Shown one piece after another: positions 1 through 9,403 of a DNA stretch of 22,435 bases. Each line of letters opens with the position of its first letter. Within the stretch, counting starts at the first letter, position 1. This DNA is from Acrasis kona (taxonomy: Eukaryota > Heterolobosea > Eutetramitea > Acrasida > Acrasidae). A program made the position numbers and the translations under genes. The notes beneath the pieces are model-generated. The model was not told the DNA's origin. It did no database searches and worked only from the letters and a program-made list of their open reading frames with translations. The stretch lies in assembly GCA_026419775.2 (NCBI GenBank), contig JAOPGA020000920.1, positions 1 through 22,435 on the forward strand, given 5' to 3'.

Positions 1-90
1 ATTTCGTCCCCAGCTTTTCGACTTTACCTTTGAGTCGGTAATTTGGGTCATTCGTGATAGTGCTAGAAAAAACCAAAAAATAATTCATCC

Positions 91-401
91 CAAACCCAAG
101 ATAACGATTTTTTGATTCTTTTCTTAAGCTAATATGCTTAAAATGCTCAAATATTTGTATCCGGAATTNAAGAATCAACTCTCATTGACTCCATGGTGAA
201 GTTGAAATACCGGGAACGAAAACTCCGAATATGCATATTTAAGTATTCTAACCTATAATATTTCAGAAAAAAATTATAAATCGATTTTGACACAAACCCA
301 AACTCTCTGATTTTGATTTTTTTCTTGAGCTATTATGCTTAGGAAGCTCAAATAATCGTATCGGGAATTAAAGAATCAACTCTCACTGACTCTATGGTAG
401 G
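91..401. repeat. 201-bp tandem duplication at the 3' end of the DIRS pol
   Basis: Two imperfect copies about 201 bp apart (about 91-200 and 292-401) share runs such as AGAATCAACTCTCA and CAAACCCAA. Read on the minus strand, both encode a similar peptide that ends in a TGA: copy 2 is the real C-terminus of the pol ORF (VRVDSLIPDT), and copy 1 is a degenerate duplicate with an N in it. The similarity reaches into the A-rich spacer, so the unit may be a longer tandem array that continues left of the window. The part of 1-347 outside the repeat shows no gene. Confidence 0.7.
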
Positions 402-2528
402 TTTTAAATGAGAAGCAGATCGCACAATATCTCTGGCCACTTTGTCTAGTTCCGGAACCCTTCCACAAAGCTTTCGCAGGTATGATAGCACGGTACTGTT
501 GTCTGTGAAAAGGTGTCCGTATGTGGGGCTTGGACCACATGACTTTGCGAACACTTGTAGTAGTTGCAGCACCCCTTTGATCTCCAACATGTTGATGTGG
601 CTCCTGCTCTCCTCCTCTGACCATCTGCCTGCTACTGCTGCCTCCTGGAAGACTCCTCCATAGGCAAATTTGGAGCTGTCTGTCGCTAGTATGACGGGTG
701 TGATGTCTAGGTCGAACTGTCTGAAATTGTGAATTTGTAGCAGCTGTCGACACTTTTCCAAAGAATCCTTCATTTCTTGAGTGATTTTGATATAACATCT
801 CCAACCCTTCTCTTTGGCTCTTCTGGTTATCTTTTGTTGGAGATCGAACACATTGGGGCGAAGTGGTCGTATGACTATCGTTGAGAAGTTCAGACGCCCC
901 ACAAGAGATGATAATTTCTGGATCGGAGCCGTCTCCCGAGGTAACATTTCCTTGATCTCTATTAACAAGTTCTCTATCTTGCCCTCTGGTATGCGGAGTA
1001 CCCCTATTTGGGTGTTGAACTCGACTCCTAAATGAATTAAGCATTGAGTTGGTTGCAGCTTGCTTTTTGATTCGGAAATTATCCAACCTAAATCTTGGAA
1101 GACGTTCACAGCAATGTTTATGGAGCNAGAGCATGCTTCTCGAGACGGTGCTAAAATGATGATGTCGTCCAAATAGCTGTACGCCATCACTCCGTACCTC
1201 CTGAGAATGAGGATCACTTGCTTGACAATCTTGGTGAATTCCCTGGGTGCAATGTTTATTCCAAAGGGGAGGACTTTGTATCTCAGTATCTTGTCCCGAT
1301 GTTTGAATGACAAGAGGTCCCATATTGATTTGTGCATAGGAATGTGATAATAACCCGACACTAGGTCCAGAGAAGCCATCCATAGCCCCTTTCTCATGCA
1401 CAGAGCTATCAATTCTAATGTGTCTAGTTTGAATTTCTTGGCGTCCCAATTGTGGTTGATTGTTCTCACTTTCGTCGCGATAGATTCCTTCAGGTGTCCA
1501 TTGTACCATGACTCTTGTTCCTGTGTCAGTTTCGAATTGACCCCTACATCTTTGATCGACAGATCCTTCTTTGATAAATTGATCCCGTATCGAATCGTGT
1601 TTATAGTTTTCGGAGAAGCTTTGTACCTCTCCCATGCCTTGTGGAAAAACCTCAATCGTCCTCCCACAAATTGTGATTTTGGGGTCAAGGTGTAGTCATG
1701 AACTGGTGCCGGAGGAAGCGTCTGTTTGAGCATTGCTTCCTCTTTCACGATTTCCTCGTCCACCACAATAGCCGCATCCACCGCATCCACCACGTCCACC
1801 ACGTCCACCACGTCCACGACCTCTATCTTGTTCTCCGTTTCCTCTACCTCTGTAAGGAAAAAATCCACGTTGATCGTAATCTTCCTGTGGACCTCTTCCA
1901 TTCCTGTTGTGGTCGAGCCCACCGGTGCTGGCTTCAGTGACGCTTTGGCAATTCTTTCTTGGACTACCCTTTTCTCGGCCTCTTTGATGGTTTTGCTGAA
2001 AGAATCCGATAATGTGCCCGATGGACCCGAGAACTGTTCCATGATTTGGTTGAAGGGCGCCGCTGACTTAAGTGAGCGCAATGCCATGAGAGATGATCTC
2101 ACCTTCTCTTGGATGGCACAAGATTCGATATACGCAAGGTTTTCAAATAGTGGAACCTCGCCTTGTGTGGACTCAAAATACTGTAAAACACATTCGGAGA
2201 GTCTCCCGATTTCTTGAAGTCGTTCGAAACAATGTTTTATTGAGGAAACTGCTTTGTTCACATCGTTCAAGTAGTGTTTACTGGTGGTTGTNTTGTAAGG
2301 AAGTTCTTTTGTAATGTCCAGTTTGAAATTGGTGGTGTGGACGGAGTCTGAAAATGGCTTAATTGGCCCTTTCTTCGCTCTTTCTTGCAGATCAGGATCT
2401 AATATGTCTAGTGCTTGAGCGCGATGAACATCGGGTATATCATAGAATCTAGTATACCTCCTCGTGATGGCTTCTGCATTTAGGGCTATTTGATCTGATG
2501 AGCATCCTACAGAAAGATTCTTGGAACG
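348..2528 (-). CDS. DIRS-type retrotransposon pol: reverse transcriptase and RNase H
   Basis: The frame is open from 2528 down to a TGA at 348. The reverse transcriptase copies element RNA; its catalytic motif is YLDD (about 1160-1175), preceded by the palm motif LDLVSGYYHIPM and by LPFGINIAP, both typical of DIRS/Ngaro elements. The RNase H follows with TDSSKFAYGG, HINMLEIKG and FTDNSTVLSYL, which supply its acidic residues. The frame overlaps the end of gag by about 22 bp in the -1 frame. Its first ATG is at 2087, about 147 codons in, so translation probably enters from gag by frameshifting. Codons at 1771-1820 form a 9-bp repeat that gives a VVD run. The C-terminus stops right after RNase H: the methyltransferase and tyrosine recombinase seen in many DIRS elements are absent downstream. 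Two N bases (1126, 2292) fall inside. The RT/RNase H assignment is secure; whether the element is active is unknown. Confidence 0.9.
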   Translation of the reverse strand, partial: RSKNLSVGCSSDQIALNAEAITRRYTRFYDIPDVHRAQALDILDPDLQERAKKGPIKPFSDSVHTTNFKLDITKELPYXTTTSKHYLNDVNKAVSSIKHCFERLQEIGRLSECVLQYFESTQGEVPLFENLAYIESCAIQEKVRSSLMALRSLKSAAPFNQIMEQFSGPSGTLSDSFSKTIKEAEKRVVQERIAKASLKPAPVGSTTTGMEEVHRKITINVDFFLTEVEETENKIEVVDVVDVVDVVDAVDAAIVVDEEIVKEEAMLKQTLPPAPVHDYTLTPKSQFVGGRLRFFHKAWERYKASPKTINTIRYGINLSKKDLSIKDVGVNSKLTQEQESWYNGHLKESIATKVRTINHNWDAKKFKLDTLELIALCMRKGLWMASLDLVSGYYHIPMHKSIWDLLSFKHRDKILRYKVLPFGINIAPREFTKIVKQVILILRRYGVMAYSYLDDIIILAPSREACSXSINIAVNVFQDLGWIISESKSKLQPTQCLIHLGVEFNTQIGVLRIPEGKIENLLIEIKEMLPRETAPIQKLSSLVGRLNFSTIVIRPLRPNVFDLQQKITRRAKEKGWRCYIKITQEMKDSLEKCRQLLQIHNFRQFDLDITPVILATDSSKFAYGGVFQEAAVAGRWSEEESRSHINMLEIKGVLQLLQVFAKSCGPSPTYGHLFTDNSTVLSYLRKLCGRVPELDKVARDIVRSASHLKPTIESVRVDSLIPDTII
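1771..1820. repeat. 9-bp coding minisatellite in the DIRS pol
   Basis: CCACCACGT and close variants (CCACCGCAT) repeat in tandem. On the coding (minus) strand this gives repeated Val-Val-Asp, an acidic linker between the pol N-terminal region and the reverse transcriptase. The 9-bp unit keeps the frame, so copy number can change without breaking the gene. Confidence 0.75.
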
Positions 2529-3043
2529 TTAGAAGGCGGTTGGAGGAGATCACCCAAGACGCTATCCTCTGGGAATGCCACCGATGAAGTCCTTGCTCCT
2601 AGCACTGATGGATTGGACTGTTTGTATTGTTGGTAAGCGATAAAAGCGGAGGAGAACGCCGCGAATTTGTTGAAGTTAAAATTTGTAGGTTGTAGGCCCT
2701 GTTGCTGCTGTTGCAGTTGGGCTTGGGCTTGTTGTTGCTGGGCTTGATGTTGAGCCTGCTGTTNGGCTAGTTGCTGCTGCAGCAGGGCTTGTTGTCGTGC
2801 CTGCTGTTCGGCCTGTTGCTGCTGTGCCTGTTGTTGTTGTTGGGCGTTTTGTTGTTGTTGGGCCTGTTGTGCCTGTTGTTGGGCTTGTTGTAGTTGCAGT
2901 TGCTGCTGCTCTTGTTGTTGTCTATGATCTATCATGGACGTGATGTTCTCTTGAAAGCCACTCGATGGTCCAGTGGATGGTTGTTGAGTGGATCTGGATC
3001 CCTGATGTTGAGGAGCATCGTTGTTTGCAGAGTTACCGGACAT
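2507..3043 (-). CDS. Gln-rich Gag-like protein of the DIRS element
   Basis: The ORF runs from an ATG at 3043 to a TAG at 2507 (178 codons) and lies directly upstream of, and overlapping, the pol frame, the place of DIRS ORF1/gag. Residues about 40-110 are almost all Gln and Ala, encoded by CAG/CAA and GCC runs, with one N at 2764. The C-terminal third is ordinary sequence (FNKFAAFSSAFIAYQQY), perhaps the structured part of the particle protein. There is no zinc knuckle. The assignment rests on position and composition rather than on a recognised domain. The stop overlaps pol in the -1 frame, and I see no canonical slippery heptamer. Confidence 0.6.
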   Translation of the reverse strand: MSGNSANNDAPQHQGSRSTQQPSTGPSSGFQENITSMIDHRQQQEQQQLQLQQAQQQAQQAQQQQNAQQQQQAQQQQAEQQARQQALLQQQLAXQQAQHQAQQQQAQAQLQQQQQGLQPTNFNFNKFAAFSSAFIAYQQYKQSNPSVLGARTSSVAFPEDSVLGDLLQPPSNVPRIFL

Positions 3044-3123
3044 CGTTGGCAAAGTAGTTAATTGATTACTTGGTTTGTTTTGCTATAGGTAGGGATAGCA
3101 AGAAGTTGGTACTGTGTTTGTAT

Positions 3124-3426
3124 CTAGCAATCACCCATGCAGAATCCATTCCCAAGCCCCCAAGGGAACCAGGGTTGTGGAGGAATTCCTTTGTGAATAT
3201 ACGAGATAAGTATACTTTTTGAACCATTGATGGTGAAGCAAAGGTTTTTTGAGTGGGAGGATAAGATATTAAGGGCTAAAGTACGGCTATTGAGGTTATT
3301 GGATGTGAGTGCGAGGTCATTGGTGTAGCCTATAGAGAGGGATGGGGTATGGGGGATTTTGTAACCAAGGAGGTTGCGACCAAGGCTCTTCTTATTTTCT
3401 TTCATCAGTGCTCTAAAGATAAACAA
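3124..3426 (-). pseudogene. LINE-type (non-LTR) reverse transcriptase fragment
   Basis: The translated minus strand contains IPHTPSLSIGYTNDLALTS, then NILSSHS and LCFTINGSKS. This is the order of the catalytic loop and following helix of LINE reverse transcriptases (normally YADDLAL, then LTINxxKS). The catalytic YADD reads YTND, so both a framework Ala and the first catalytic Asp are replaced, each by a change explainable as G to A. About 100 codons remain, with no upstream fingers, endonuclease or downstream thumb. It is a dead fragment. The family call is good; the exact clade is not resolvable. Confidence 0.65.
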
Positions 3427-3537
3427 AAACGGCGTTTATTGTTCTGATTGCACATCACCACATCTAAATGTCATAAATTCTCAATAGTTATAATATCCTC
3501 CATCCATCTAGTAACCCATGTCCAATTAGATGTATCT

Positions 3538-3697
3538 CTCCTAGCAGGTCTCTCGCCGTCAACCAGGGATACACAACCATCCACCTTGGCAGGCCTCACA
3601 CCGTCAGCCAGGTTCATCAATCTCCATCAAAATCCACTAGCAGGCCTCCCGCCGTCAGCTAGTTCTATTTCCCTCTAGGCATTCTGCCGCCAGTCAA
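3538..3697. repeat. four imperfect tandem repeat units
   Basis: Units begin at about 3541, 3584, 3637 and 3674, each with a core like CTAGCAGGCCTCNCGCCGTC followed by AGCCAGG or a variant. Spacing is 37-53 bp, so only the core is conserved. The core is far more GC-rich than its surroundings. On the plus strand it reads LAGLxPSxR, but I see no evidence of translation. The rest of 3427-4022 shows no gene. Confidence 0.7.
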
Positions 3698-4022
3698 GAC
3701 ATCGTCTTACTTCCAAAATCATTCAACCTACAGAGACTCACCATAATCAAAATCAAAGGGCGGGTGAGTGGGCCGTAGATAACTACACAAGTGGTTCTGT
3801 GTGTATCAAGAAAAATAAATTCAAACTTGCGAAAACCGGAAGAATCTCTATTTATTGTCGGGTAAATTGTATTTTGATTGGTTTGGAAATACGTATGTAA
3901 AATTTTGCAAAGAAAATTTTACTACCATATTATAATCAATACACAACTTCAAAAACGGTGTACTTCAGAGAAATCTATAACCCAAATAAAACCGTAAGAT
4001 TCCAACCGAATCGCGTATCCGC

Positions 4023-4318
4023 TCATAGATATCTATCAACAGAAGGGCCAGACCAATCGCCCATTATCTTGATCCATTCCTTAGAAAACCCAGCCATCGC
4101 AGCCTCTGAAGCACTACCTATACGAATAGAATGAGAAGTGAACTTGCCTTTCCATTTCATAGACACAGCAACACACATCAATAACTCAGAAATTTGAAAC
4201 GTAGAAGATAACAGAAACAGACGTGTAGCATTTCTTGGCCTGATAGCAAGCCATTTCTTTAACCACATAACAGGACAAAAACTTGAACCAGATGCTTGAA
4301 TGTGAACCTAGGATGATG
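4023..4318 (-). pseudogene. tyrosine recombinase C-terminal fragment (DIRS/Crypton type)
   Basis: The minus strand encodes the end of a tyrosine recombinase: HSIRIGSASEAAMAG matches the HxxR box, and MGDWSGPSVDRYL holds the helix with the nucleophile Tyr, followed by a TGA. The frame can be followed upstream through FCPVMWLKKWL, a usual DIRS recombinase segment, to a TAG near 4310; the N-terminal half with the first catalytic Arg is not found. It lies upstream of the DIRS gag rather than downstream of its RNase H, where a DIRS recombinase usually sits. It is therefore more likely the stump of another DIRS or a Crypton than part of the 348-3043 element. Confidence 0.7.
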
Positions 4319-4471
4319 CGGTGAAACTAAGGAGAAATGTCAATATCATCCGATCGGATAAAAAAATACGAGAATGTAATTAATAAATATAGATTTTGTA
4401 ATAAGATGTCTGATGCAAATAATAAAGCTCACCAGTTTGGACGTAGAACCCAGGGATTGAAATAAGATATT

Positions 4472-5210
4472 TTATTTGATCGTTTCAGATTGGTTGTGCA
4501 ACTCTTTTAAAGGGTTTACTCTATCATTAGACAATAGTTTTAAACAGGGGAAGAAGGAATTTCTATCTGTAAAAAATACTATGGAAAACCTCTCACCTTC
4601 TACTTCTTGATCGTAATGCCAGATGTTAGCCGCATCAAAGTGGACGATATTACCAGGTTGAGCATCTGCACCTGTAATGATGTTCTCCATTATCAACTCT
4701 CCTCTTCTGTAATCACCAAACGGAACAATACACGCGTGGCCATTTTTAAAGTCATCATCATCCTGGTGTCTCTTACTCGTGCCATAGTTAATGGCTACAG
4801 AATTAAATGGAGGGAACAATGATTCTTTCACTTTGGAGGCTTTTTCATACGTACTAAACAAATCTGGCATAGTATCTTGAATGTATTTGGTTAATGTGTA
4901 ACACTGAGTTAATGTTCACTTTCAACCATTTCTGGGCGTGCTCGTTTTTTGAGTCACTCGTTTTGAAGGCACGCTTTTGATACTTCCGCCACTGTCCTAG
5001 ATGGTGGACTGCCTTTACTCCTTTTACCTCATCCAAGCCGCATTTTGAGGAGAAGTCATCGGCAAGGTCTAGTGTTGACTCATATGGCTAATTCCCTTTT
5101 TGTTCTTTTCTCCAAACTCTCTTCCTATGTGTTCAGTCTTTGTACACTCTTTGGCAGCGCAACACGTACACCAAAAACTGGATTCTTGACCATTACAAAG
5201 AATTTTATTA
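4472..5210 (-). pseudogene. 2-oxoglutarate/Fe(II) oxygenase, TET/JBP-like, frame disrupted
   Basis: The last frame (4903 to 4472) has the hallmarks of a double-stranded beta-helix dioxygenase. Counting from an internal Met at 4870, these are iron ligands H35-x-D37 (KRHQDD), FGDYRRGELIM, PGNIVHF, the distal His in NIWHYD (H85) and, nine residues on, R94 of GERFSIVFF for 2-oxoglutarate. The spacing and the GEL and SIVFF motifs resemble TET/JBP-type 5-methylcytosine oxygenases found next to transposons in fungi and protists, but a prolyl-hydroxylase-like relative cannot be excluded. Upstream, protein-like sequence continues in other frames: a Cys-rich piece around 5130-5210 (CTCCAAKEC) and a basic piece at 4904-5087. 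The last junction could be a 124-bp intron (GAG|GTAAAA at 5028/5027 to CAG|TG at 4904/4903). Because that stretch is open and the proven introns here are about 40 bp, frameshift decay is equally likely. Confidence 0.5.
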
Positions 5211-5610
5211 ATAAGAGTGTGACACAAAAAAGATAGTTCATCGAAGAAGCTACATCATATAACTTTCTACACTGGTATATTAAGATATATAGACCTATAT
5301 GCAACAACAACAAATTTGTAGCTACCTTGATATACTTATCATAATTACCAGTGATCTATTTGTTTTGAAAGTGAATGTATAGAATTGGAAAGTGTCAATT
5401 TTGAATAAATAGTTGACGAGTTTATTCTTAGAATTCACATAATTTATATTGGAAAAAATATAATTAGTTTTAATATATTTGTTATTAAAATTCTTCAATT
5501 ATCTCTACTCAGGTTTTATTCTCCGTTACAAGGAAGCTGCACCCCCCCTGCATGTAATATGTAGACATTACATTTACTACATATTTAATATTATAATTGT
5601 ACTTCAATTT

Positions 5611-5778
5611 AATTTTTGTTTTATTTAGCAGTTGAACTCCCTTTATAAACAAATTAAATGAATTAAAAAGCTTGCTTGATTTGTAATTATATTTATTTTG
5701 AAATCTATTTATATATTACATATATGTAATTTTTGTTTATATCAACAGTTGAACTCCCCTTATAAACAATAAAATGGA
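5611..5778. repeat. direct repeat of about 50 bp with a palindrome between copies
   Basis: Copies at 5611-5662 and 5728-5778 share AATTTTTGTTTAT, CAGTTGAACTCCC and TTATAAACAA. Between them, 5715-5730 is a perfect 16-bp palindrome, ATTACATATATGTAAT. A related hairpin (ATGTAAT/ATTACAT) lies upstream near 5554-5575. The whole of 5237-5790 is very AT-rich and I see no gene in it. The repeat could be the subterminal part of a mobile element, perhaps the one carrying the neighbouring HNH gene, but no ends were found. Confidence 0.65.
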
Positions 5779-5790
5779 TTCTTTATTTAT

Positions 5791-6228
5791 TTAGATTCTC
5801 ATATAGTTTGTTAAACGTCTCTTCGTCAAAATGCGAGAAGGATTGTCTATTTTACAAATTATGTTGTAAGCAACAGAACCGCGAGCACCATATTTTCTTC
5901 TTCTAGCATGGTTTTGCGCTCTTGTTAAATTTTGAAGGTTTGCTTTGGTATTGTTGAATGGGTCATAATCAATATGGTCAGCCTGGAGATATTTTGGAGT
6001 TTGCATCACAACTCGGTGGATACAGCGCGATTTGTTATTGTAACGGATGCGAATGTAGCCATGCTTATTCATCTCTGGGATATAGTCCTTTTTACTTCTC
6101 TTGTTCTTCTTGTAAATATACTTGTAGTAGTCATCTGTATCAATCTTTAACAACTTGTTAGAACCAGTGACCGCAATTTCAACGATATTTGATCGTGTTG
6201 ACATGATTTTGTTTTTGTTAGTTTTCAT
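5791..6228 (-). CDS. HNH endonuclease, HNH_3 / homing type
   Basis: About 145 residues from the ATG at 6228, or 137 from the ATG at 6204. The core reads CIHRVVM, then ADHIDYDPFNNTKANLQNL and RAQNHARR, the His-(Asp-His)-Asn pattern of HNH_3 nucleases of phages, large DNA viruses and selfish DNA, which cut DNA with one metal ion. YGARGSVAYN after it resembles the start of the AP2-like DNA-binding part that often follows, but the protein then ends at a TAA. A CTATAAATA box at 6256-6248 lies 46 bp from the ATG at 6204, the usual spacing in this window, so 6204 may be the true start. It is divergent from the unknown gene at 6411, with about 180 bp between. Such nucleases are rare in eukaryotic nuclear DNA; this one looks intact. 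Confidence 0.75.
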   Translation of the reverse strand: MKTNKNKIMSTRSNIVEIAVTGSNKLLKIDTDDYYKYIYKKNKRSKKDYIPEMNKHGYIRIRYNNKSRCIHRVVMQTPKYLQADHIDYDPFNNTKANLQNLTRAQNHARRRKYGARGSVAYNIICKIDNPSRILTKRRLTNYMRI

Positions 6229-6247
6229 ATTCAAATTTTGACAATAC

Positions 6248-6256
6248 TATTTATAG
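6248..6256 (-). promoter_or_regulatory. TATA box of the HNH gene
   Basis: CTATAAATA on the minus strand, 46 bp upstream of the ATG at 6204 and 20 bp upstream of the ATG at 6228. The same spacing (46-54 bp) recurs at other genes here. Confidence 0.45.
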
Positions 6257-6349
6257 CTCCAGTGTCAGTTTATTAAAATCTGGAAAATTGATTAATTTGA
6301 ACAATTTCCATAAGAATCTGGATTATTATTGTTGTAATAGATTTGTGGG

Positions 6350-6358
6350 CTATAAAAA
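6350..6358 (+). promoter_or_regulatory. TATA box of the gene at 6411
   Basis: CTATAAAAA lies 53 bp upstream of the ATG at 6411. With the mirrored box at 6248-6256 it makes a compact divergent promoter between the HNH gene and its partner. Confidence 0.45.
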
Positions 6359-6410
6359 ATGAACATGGGAATTAACATGCAGTAACATTTCAGACAAACA
6401 ACACAAAACC

Positions 6411-7205
6411 ATGTCCCAAGAATACTCAATAGATTTCGATGATGTCGAAGACAACACTACTATTATCACGGAAGACACCGCCAAACTATTATCATTCACC
6501 GACTCACAAGAATCAATTGAGAGTAGCCATTCGAAAAGGAATAGAGACATAGAAGAAGAAGAAGTTTACAAGGTACCAGCGAAACGTATTAAGCTTGAAT
6601 TCGTTGTTGCACAAGATTGTATCGTTGAATCTCTTGATGGTACAATATACTGTCTTTTAACGGAAGAGCAATTAAAAAATCATTCCATTAAACTCCGAGC
6701 ATCAGAAGAACAGGTTGAGAATTACAAATAGACTGCTCAATATTTATTAAATGAGAGAAACCAACTGTTAACCGACAAGGAGAATGCCACAAATCTGAAT
6801 AGATGTTCATCGGTTGGACTTGACGATGTTAAAAAGTTCATCAAGTCCCTACAAAAATTCAAAAGGAATTATGATTTCAAACTTCCAGAATTACCGAAGG
6901 TTAGCGTCAGTGTGGATGATGTCAATACTGCCAGATCAAATTTCGCAGAGTTTGTTAGAGTTACAGGCAAGGCGAGAACAACTTTAAAGTGGCTGCATCA
7001 CATTCATCACGCTATTGTGTTTGAGGCTTTGTTGAAGGAACAACCTATGTTAACGGAGAATCAATTTTGCTACCCAGAGTTTAGACAAATTAAAAGTGGC
7101 AGGCTGATACTCAAATTCCAACAAATCTTGTATCCAAACGAGGAATTCTTAAAGATTGTTCTTGATAGTGGTCAAATGGAAGAAAGGCTGTTGAATACAA
7201 CATGA
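6411..7205 (+). pseudogene. unknown nuclear-type protein, one in-frame TAG
   Basis: A single frame of 265 codons from an ATG at 6411 to a TGA at 7203-7205, interrupted only by a TAG at 6729-6731. The protein-like sequence continues in the same frame on both sides. The N-terminus is acidic and Ser-rich, followed by a basic cluster (VPAKRIKLE) that looks like a nuclear localisation signal, then a charged, probably coiled-coil region around the stop (EEQLKNHS, LLNERNQLLTDKE). The C-terminal half is compact and mixed (FAEFVRVTGKARTTLKWLHH). I do not recognise the family. The stop could come from CAG by one C to T change. It shares a divergent promoter with the HNH endonuclease, so a role with that nuclease is possible but unproven. 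Confidence 0.55.
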
Positions 7206-7278
7206 TGCATCCTTCAATCTTTGCTAGCTCTCTTATAGTAACCCTGTTGTTGCTCTTTTCTTTAAGTAGAACATTCTT

Positions 7279-7512
7279 TATTTGCTCCAAAATAAATCAA
7301 ACCTTTCTTTGGATCCCTGATCAAGCTTAATTCCTGAAACATCCTGTCTTCTTTCTTGATCGCCTCTCTTGTTCACAAACACCTTCATTATTTTGGTAAA
7401 TGTGGCCTTGTGAACACAAGCAATCACCTTGTTGGTAATTTGTATATATAATTTTTTGTGTAAGGTAACTTAACTCATCAATAACCATTGACGGGGGTTG
7501 TAAAACTACCAA
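7279..7512 (-). pseudogene. decayed coding fragment, unknown family
   Basis: Two minus-strand frames are protein-like in succession: one from 7512 (SMVIDELSYLTQK), and a second open from 7469 to a TAA at 7279 (ATFTKIMKVFVNKRGD, then KERFDLFWSK). The change of frame near 7430-7465 suggests an indel in a former gene. No motif assigns a function, and the call rests only on residue composition. Confidence 0.3.
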
Positions 7513-7547
7513 TAAACTATCAGGCTTATCCCTGTTTTCAAAAAAAC

Positions 7548-7894
7548 ATGAAGAACAAGGACTATAATGAGAGGTTCAAGCCAACATCAAGACGCTCTAC
7601 ATCAAATTGACATGCTATGCAACAACTAAAAGAAGCCAAAGCAATCATCAAAACCGGAATGAAGAAGGTTTACTCCGTTAAAAGAATTTGCAACACGCCC
7701 ACATATTTGTTTTTAAAGTAACAAACTTAAAAAACAAATATGAGTACTATATAGACCTTAAGCACTTCAACTGTTCATACATAAATTACTTTCATGGAGG
7801 GGGAAAACGGTGCAAGCACATAGATATGCTTTGTCTTGACCACATCGCTAAGCAGAAAATCAAAGTCGACAAGCAAGCCCAACATTGTGCATAG
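7548..7894 (+). pseudogene. SWIM zinc-finger remnant, possibly from a MULE transposase
   Basis: The frame from an ATG at 7548 reads through one TGA (7608-7610) as protein-like sequence (LKEAKAIIKTGMKKVYSVK), then shifts frame near 7690 into YYIDLKHFNCSYINYF and KRCKHIDMLCL, ending at a TAG at 7894. The second part matches the SWIM pattern CxC-xn-CxH, except that the second Cys is Tyr (TAC; TGC would need one G to A change). SWIM domains bind DNA or protein and are common at the C-terminus of Mutator-like transposases; no transposase core is visible here. The remaining parts of 7206-8225 hold nothing I can name. Confidence 0.45.
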
Positions 7895-8225
7895 AGCGGT
7901 GATATCTCATTACTGGCCTGCGCTTTCAAAGAGCCCACATTTAATACATATGTTATCAAATCCCAGAGCTGCTATCAACTCTAATTGTGGTCTTATTTCA
8001 CAACACCATCAACTCCAAGTAATTTAAATCCCTTGTATGTTAAGAATAAAATATATATCAAGCTTTTTTGTCAATAGTTTTTGCTTGACTGAAACTCTAT
8101 TTCAATAATTAAATGAACAGAATTGTTAATATAATTCGGTTTATATAATAAATGCAACATTATAGGAGAGGTAAAGTTAATAATTCTTTTTGGTAATGCT
8201 GTTTGATTTCAATATTTGAGTATTA

Positions 8226-8245
8226 TTGTCGTTTGCAAAAAAGCA
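8226..8245 (+). repeat. left terminal inverted repeat of the Tc1/mariner element
   Basis: TTGTCGTTTGCAAAAAAGCA, preceded by TA at 8224-8225. It pairs with 10648-10667 at 17 of 20 positions. Confidence 0.8.
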
Positions 8246-8319
8246 TAACCATAATTGCAGCCAACTTGTAATCTTCAATAAATTAACCCTCAATTTGACC
8301 GTAAATAAAATTGCCTTGT

Positions 8320-8334
8320 AATTGCACTGCAATT
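8320..8334. repeat. left subterminal near-palindrome AATTGCACTGCAATT
   Basis: A 15-bp box, palindromic except for its centre base, 12 bp upstream of the transposase ATG. The extended form CTTGTAATTGCACTGCAATTT recurs inverted at the other end of the element. It may be an inner transposase-binding site or an operator for both genes. Confidence 0.65.
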
Positions 8335-8345
8335 TTTTACACCAG

Positions 8346-9380
8346 ATGACATTCCGTATAAACTCACAAGGTCGTGTGTTATCAAATGGTGTGCCTATCC
8401 CCTCTGAACTTCAGCGTGAAATTATACTCAATCGTCTGGAATTGATGAAACCGTGTCGTATTGCTAAAAGGTTACGTATCCATCGGAAAACAGTAAAGAA
8501 GTATTTGGACCGCTATTTCCACGGTGAAGAAACTCCAATGCGTGGTCGACCACCGCAGCAAACCATTAAAACAAACCCACATGTGCAGAACTTTATTGAG
8601 ATTTTGACTCTAGAAGACCCACTACGTTCTATCTCTGATATTATCAATATACTATATCAAGAAACAGGCGTTAGAATAGAAAATTGGGAAATTGGTAAAA
8701 TACGTACTAAACAACTAAACTTTAAACGCAAACGCGTGTCTCATATTGCTCGAAAGCGCATCACAGAAGAAGTACAATGGAAAAGACAATGCTGGAGACA
8801 ACGAGTTTGGAATTTTGACTCGCGCATGTTTATTTATATTGATGAATCGCACTTTGACTTCCGTGCATTTAATCGTAGGTACAGATACTTTAAAAAAGGT
8901 GTTCGTGCACAATGGGCAGCAGGCAATGTAACAAGAAATTCATTCTCATTAATAATGGCACAGTCATGCTCAGGTATTGTCCATCATTATCTTCGACATA
9001 CAGATGTGAACAATGGTGGTATTAATCGCGATGACTTTATTGCGTTCATTGATGAACTAAAAGAAAAGATACATGGTCACTTTATCCTTGTTTTAGACAA
9101 TGCAAAAATACATAGAGCACGTAAGGTTATGAACTATTTACTTGATAATGACATTCCTTTCTTATTTCTTCTTCCATATAGCCCTGACTATAACCCTATT
9201 GAGCTTTCATTTGGGTATTTAAAAAACTACATTCAATATAATGAGATGATTGATGCAGAAAATATTGAGACAATGAAGAGAGCTATACAAAGAGCCGTTA
9301 ACGCGTTGTCATTAGAAGAAGATACAATTGAGAATTTCACAAGACATTGCATGCATAATTGGATGTCAAATTCAATATAA
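8346..9380 (+). CDS. Tc1/mariner-superfamily DDE transposase (DD34E)
   Basis: 344 residues from the first ATG, at 8346. The N-terminus (about 16-72) is a helix-turn-helix paired-like DNA-binding region (AKRLRIHRKTVKKYLDRY), then GRPP, a typical minor-groove linker, and a second HTH-like part. The catalytic acids are D166 (IYIDESHF), D251 (VLDNAKIH) and E286 (PDYNPIELSF), with 34 residues between the last two. The enzyme cuts the element at its inverted repeats and inserts it at TA sites in the nucleus. No frameshift or internal stop is seen, so the enzyme may be active. The stop TAA (9378-9380) faces the convergent second gene across 23 bp. A TAAATAAAA stretch near 8302-8310 could be its TATA box. 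Confidence 0.93.
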   Translation: MTFRINSQGRVLSNGVPIPSELQREIILNRLELMKPCRIAKRLRIHRKTVKKYLDRYFHGEETPMRGRPPQQTIKTNPHVQNFIEILTLEDPLRSISDIINILYQETGVRIENWEIGKIRTKQLNFKRKRVSHIARKRITEEVQWKRQCWRQRVWNFDSRMFIYIDESHFDFRAFNRRYRYFKKGVRAQWAAGNVTRNSFSLIMAQSCSGIVHHYLRHTDVNNGGINRDDFIAFIDELKEKIHGHFILVLDNAKIHRARKVMNYLLDNDIPFLFLLPYSPDYNPIELSFGYLKNYIQYNEMIDAENIETMKRAIQRAVNALSLEEDTIENFTRHCMHNWMSNSI

Positions 9381-9403
9381 AATAGTCATTTTTTTATTTG
9401 ATA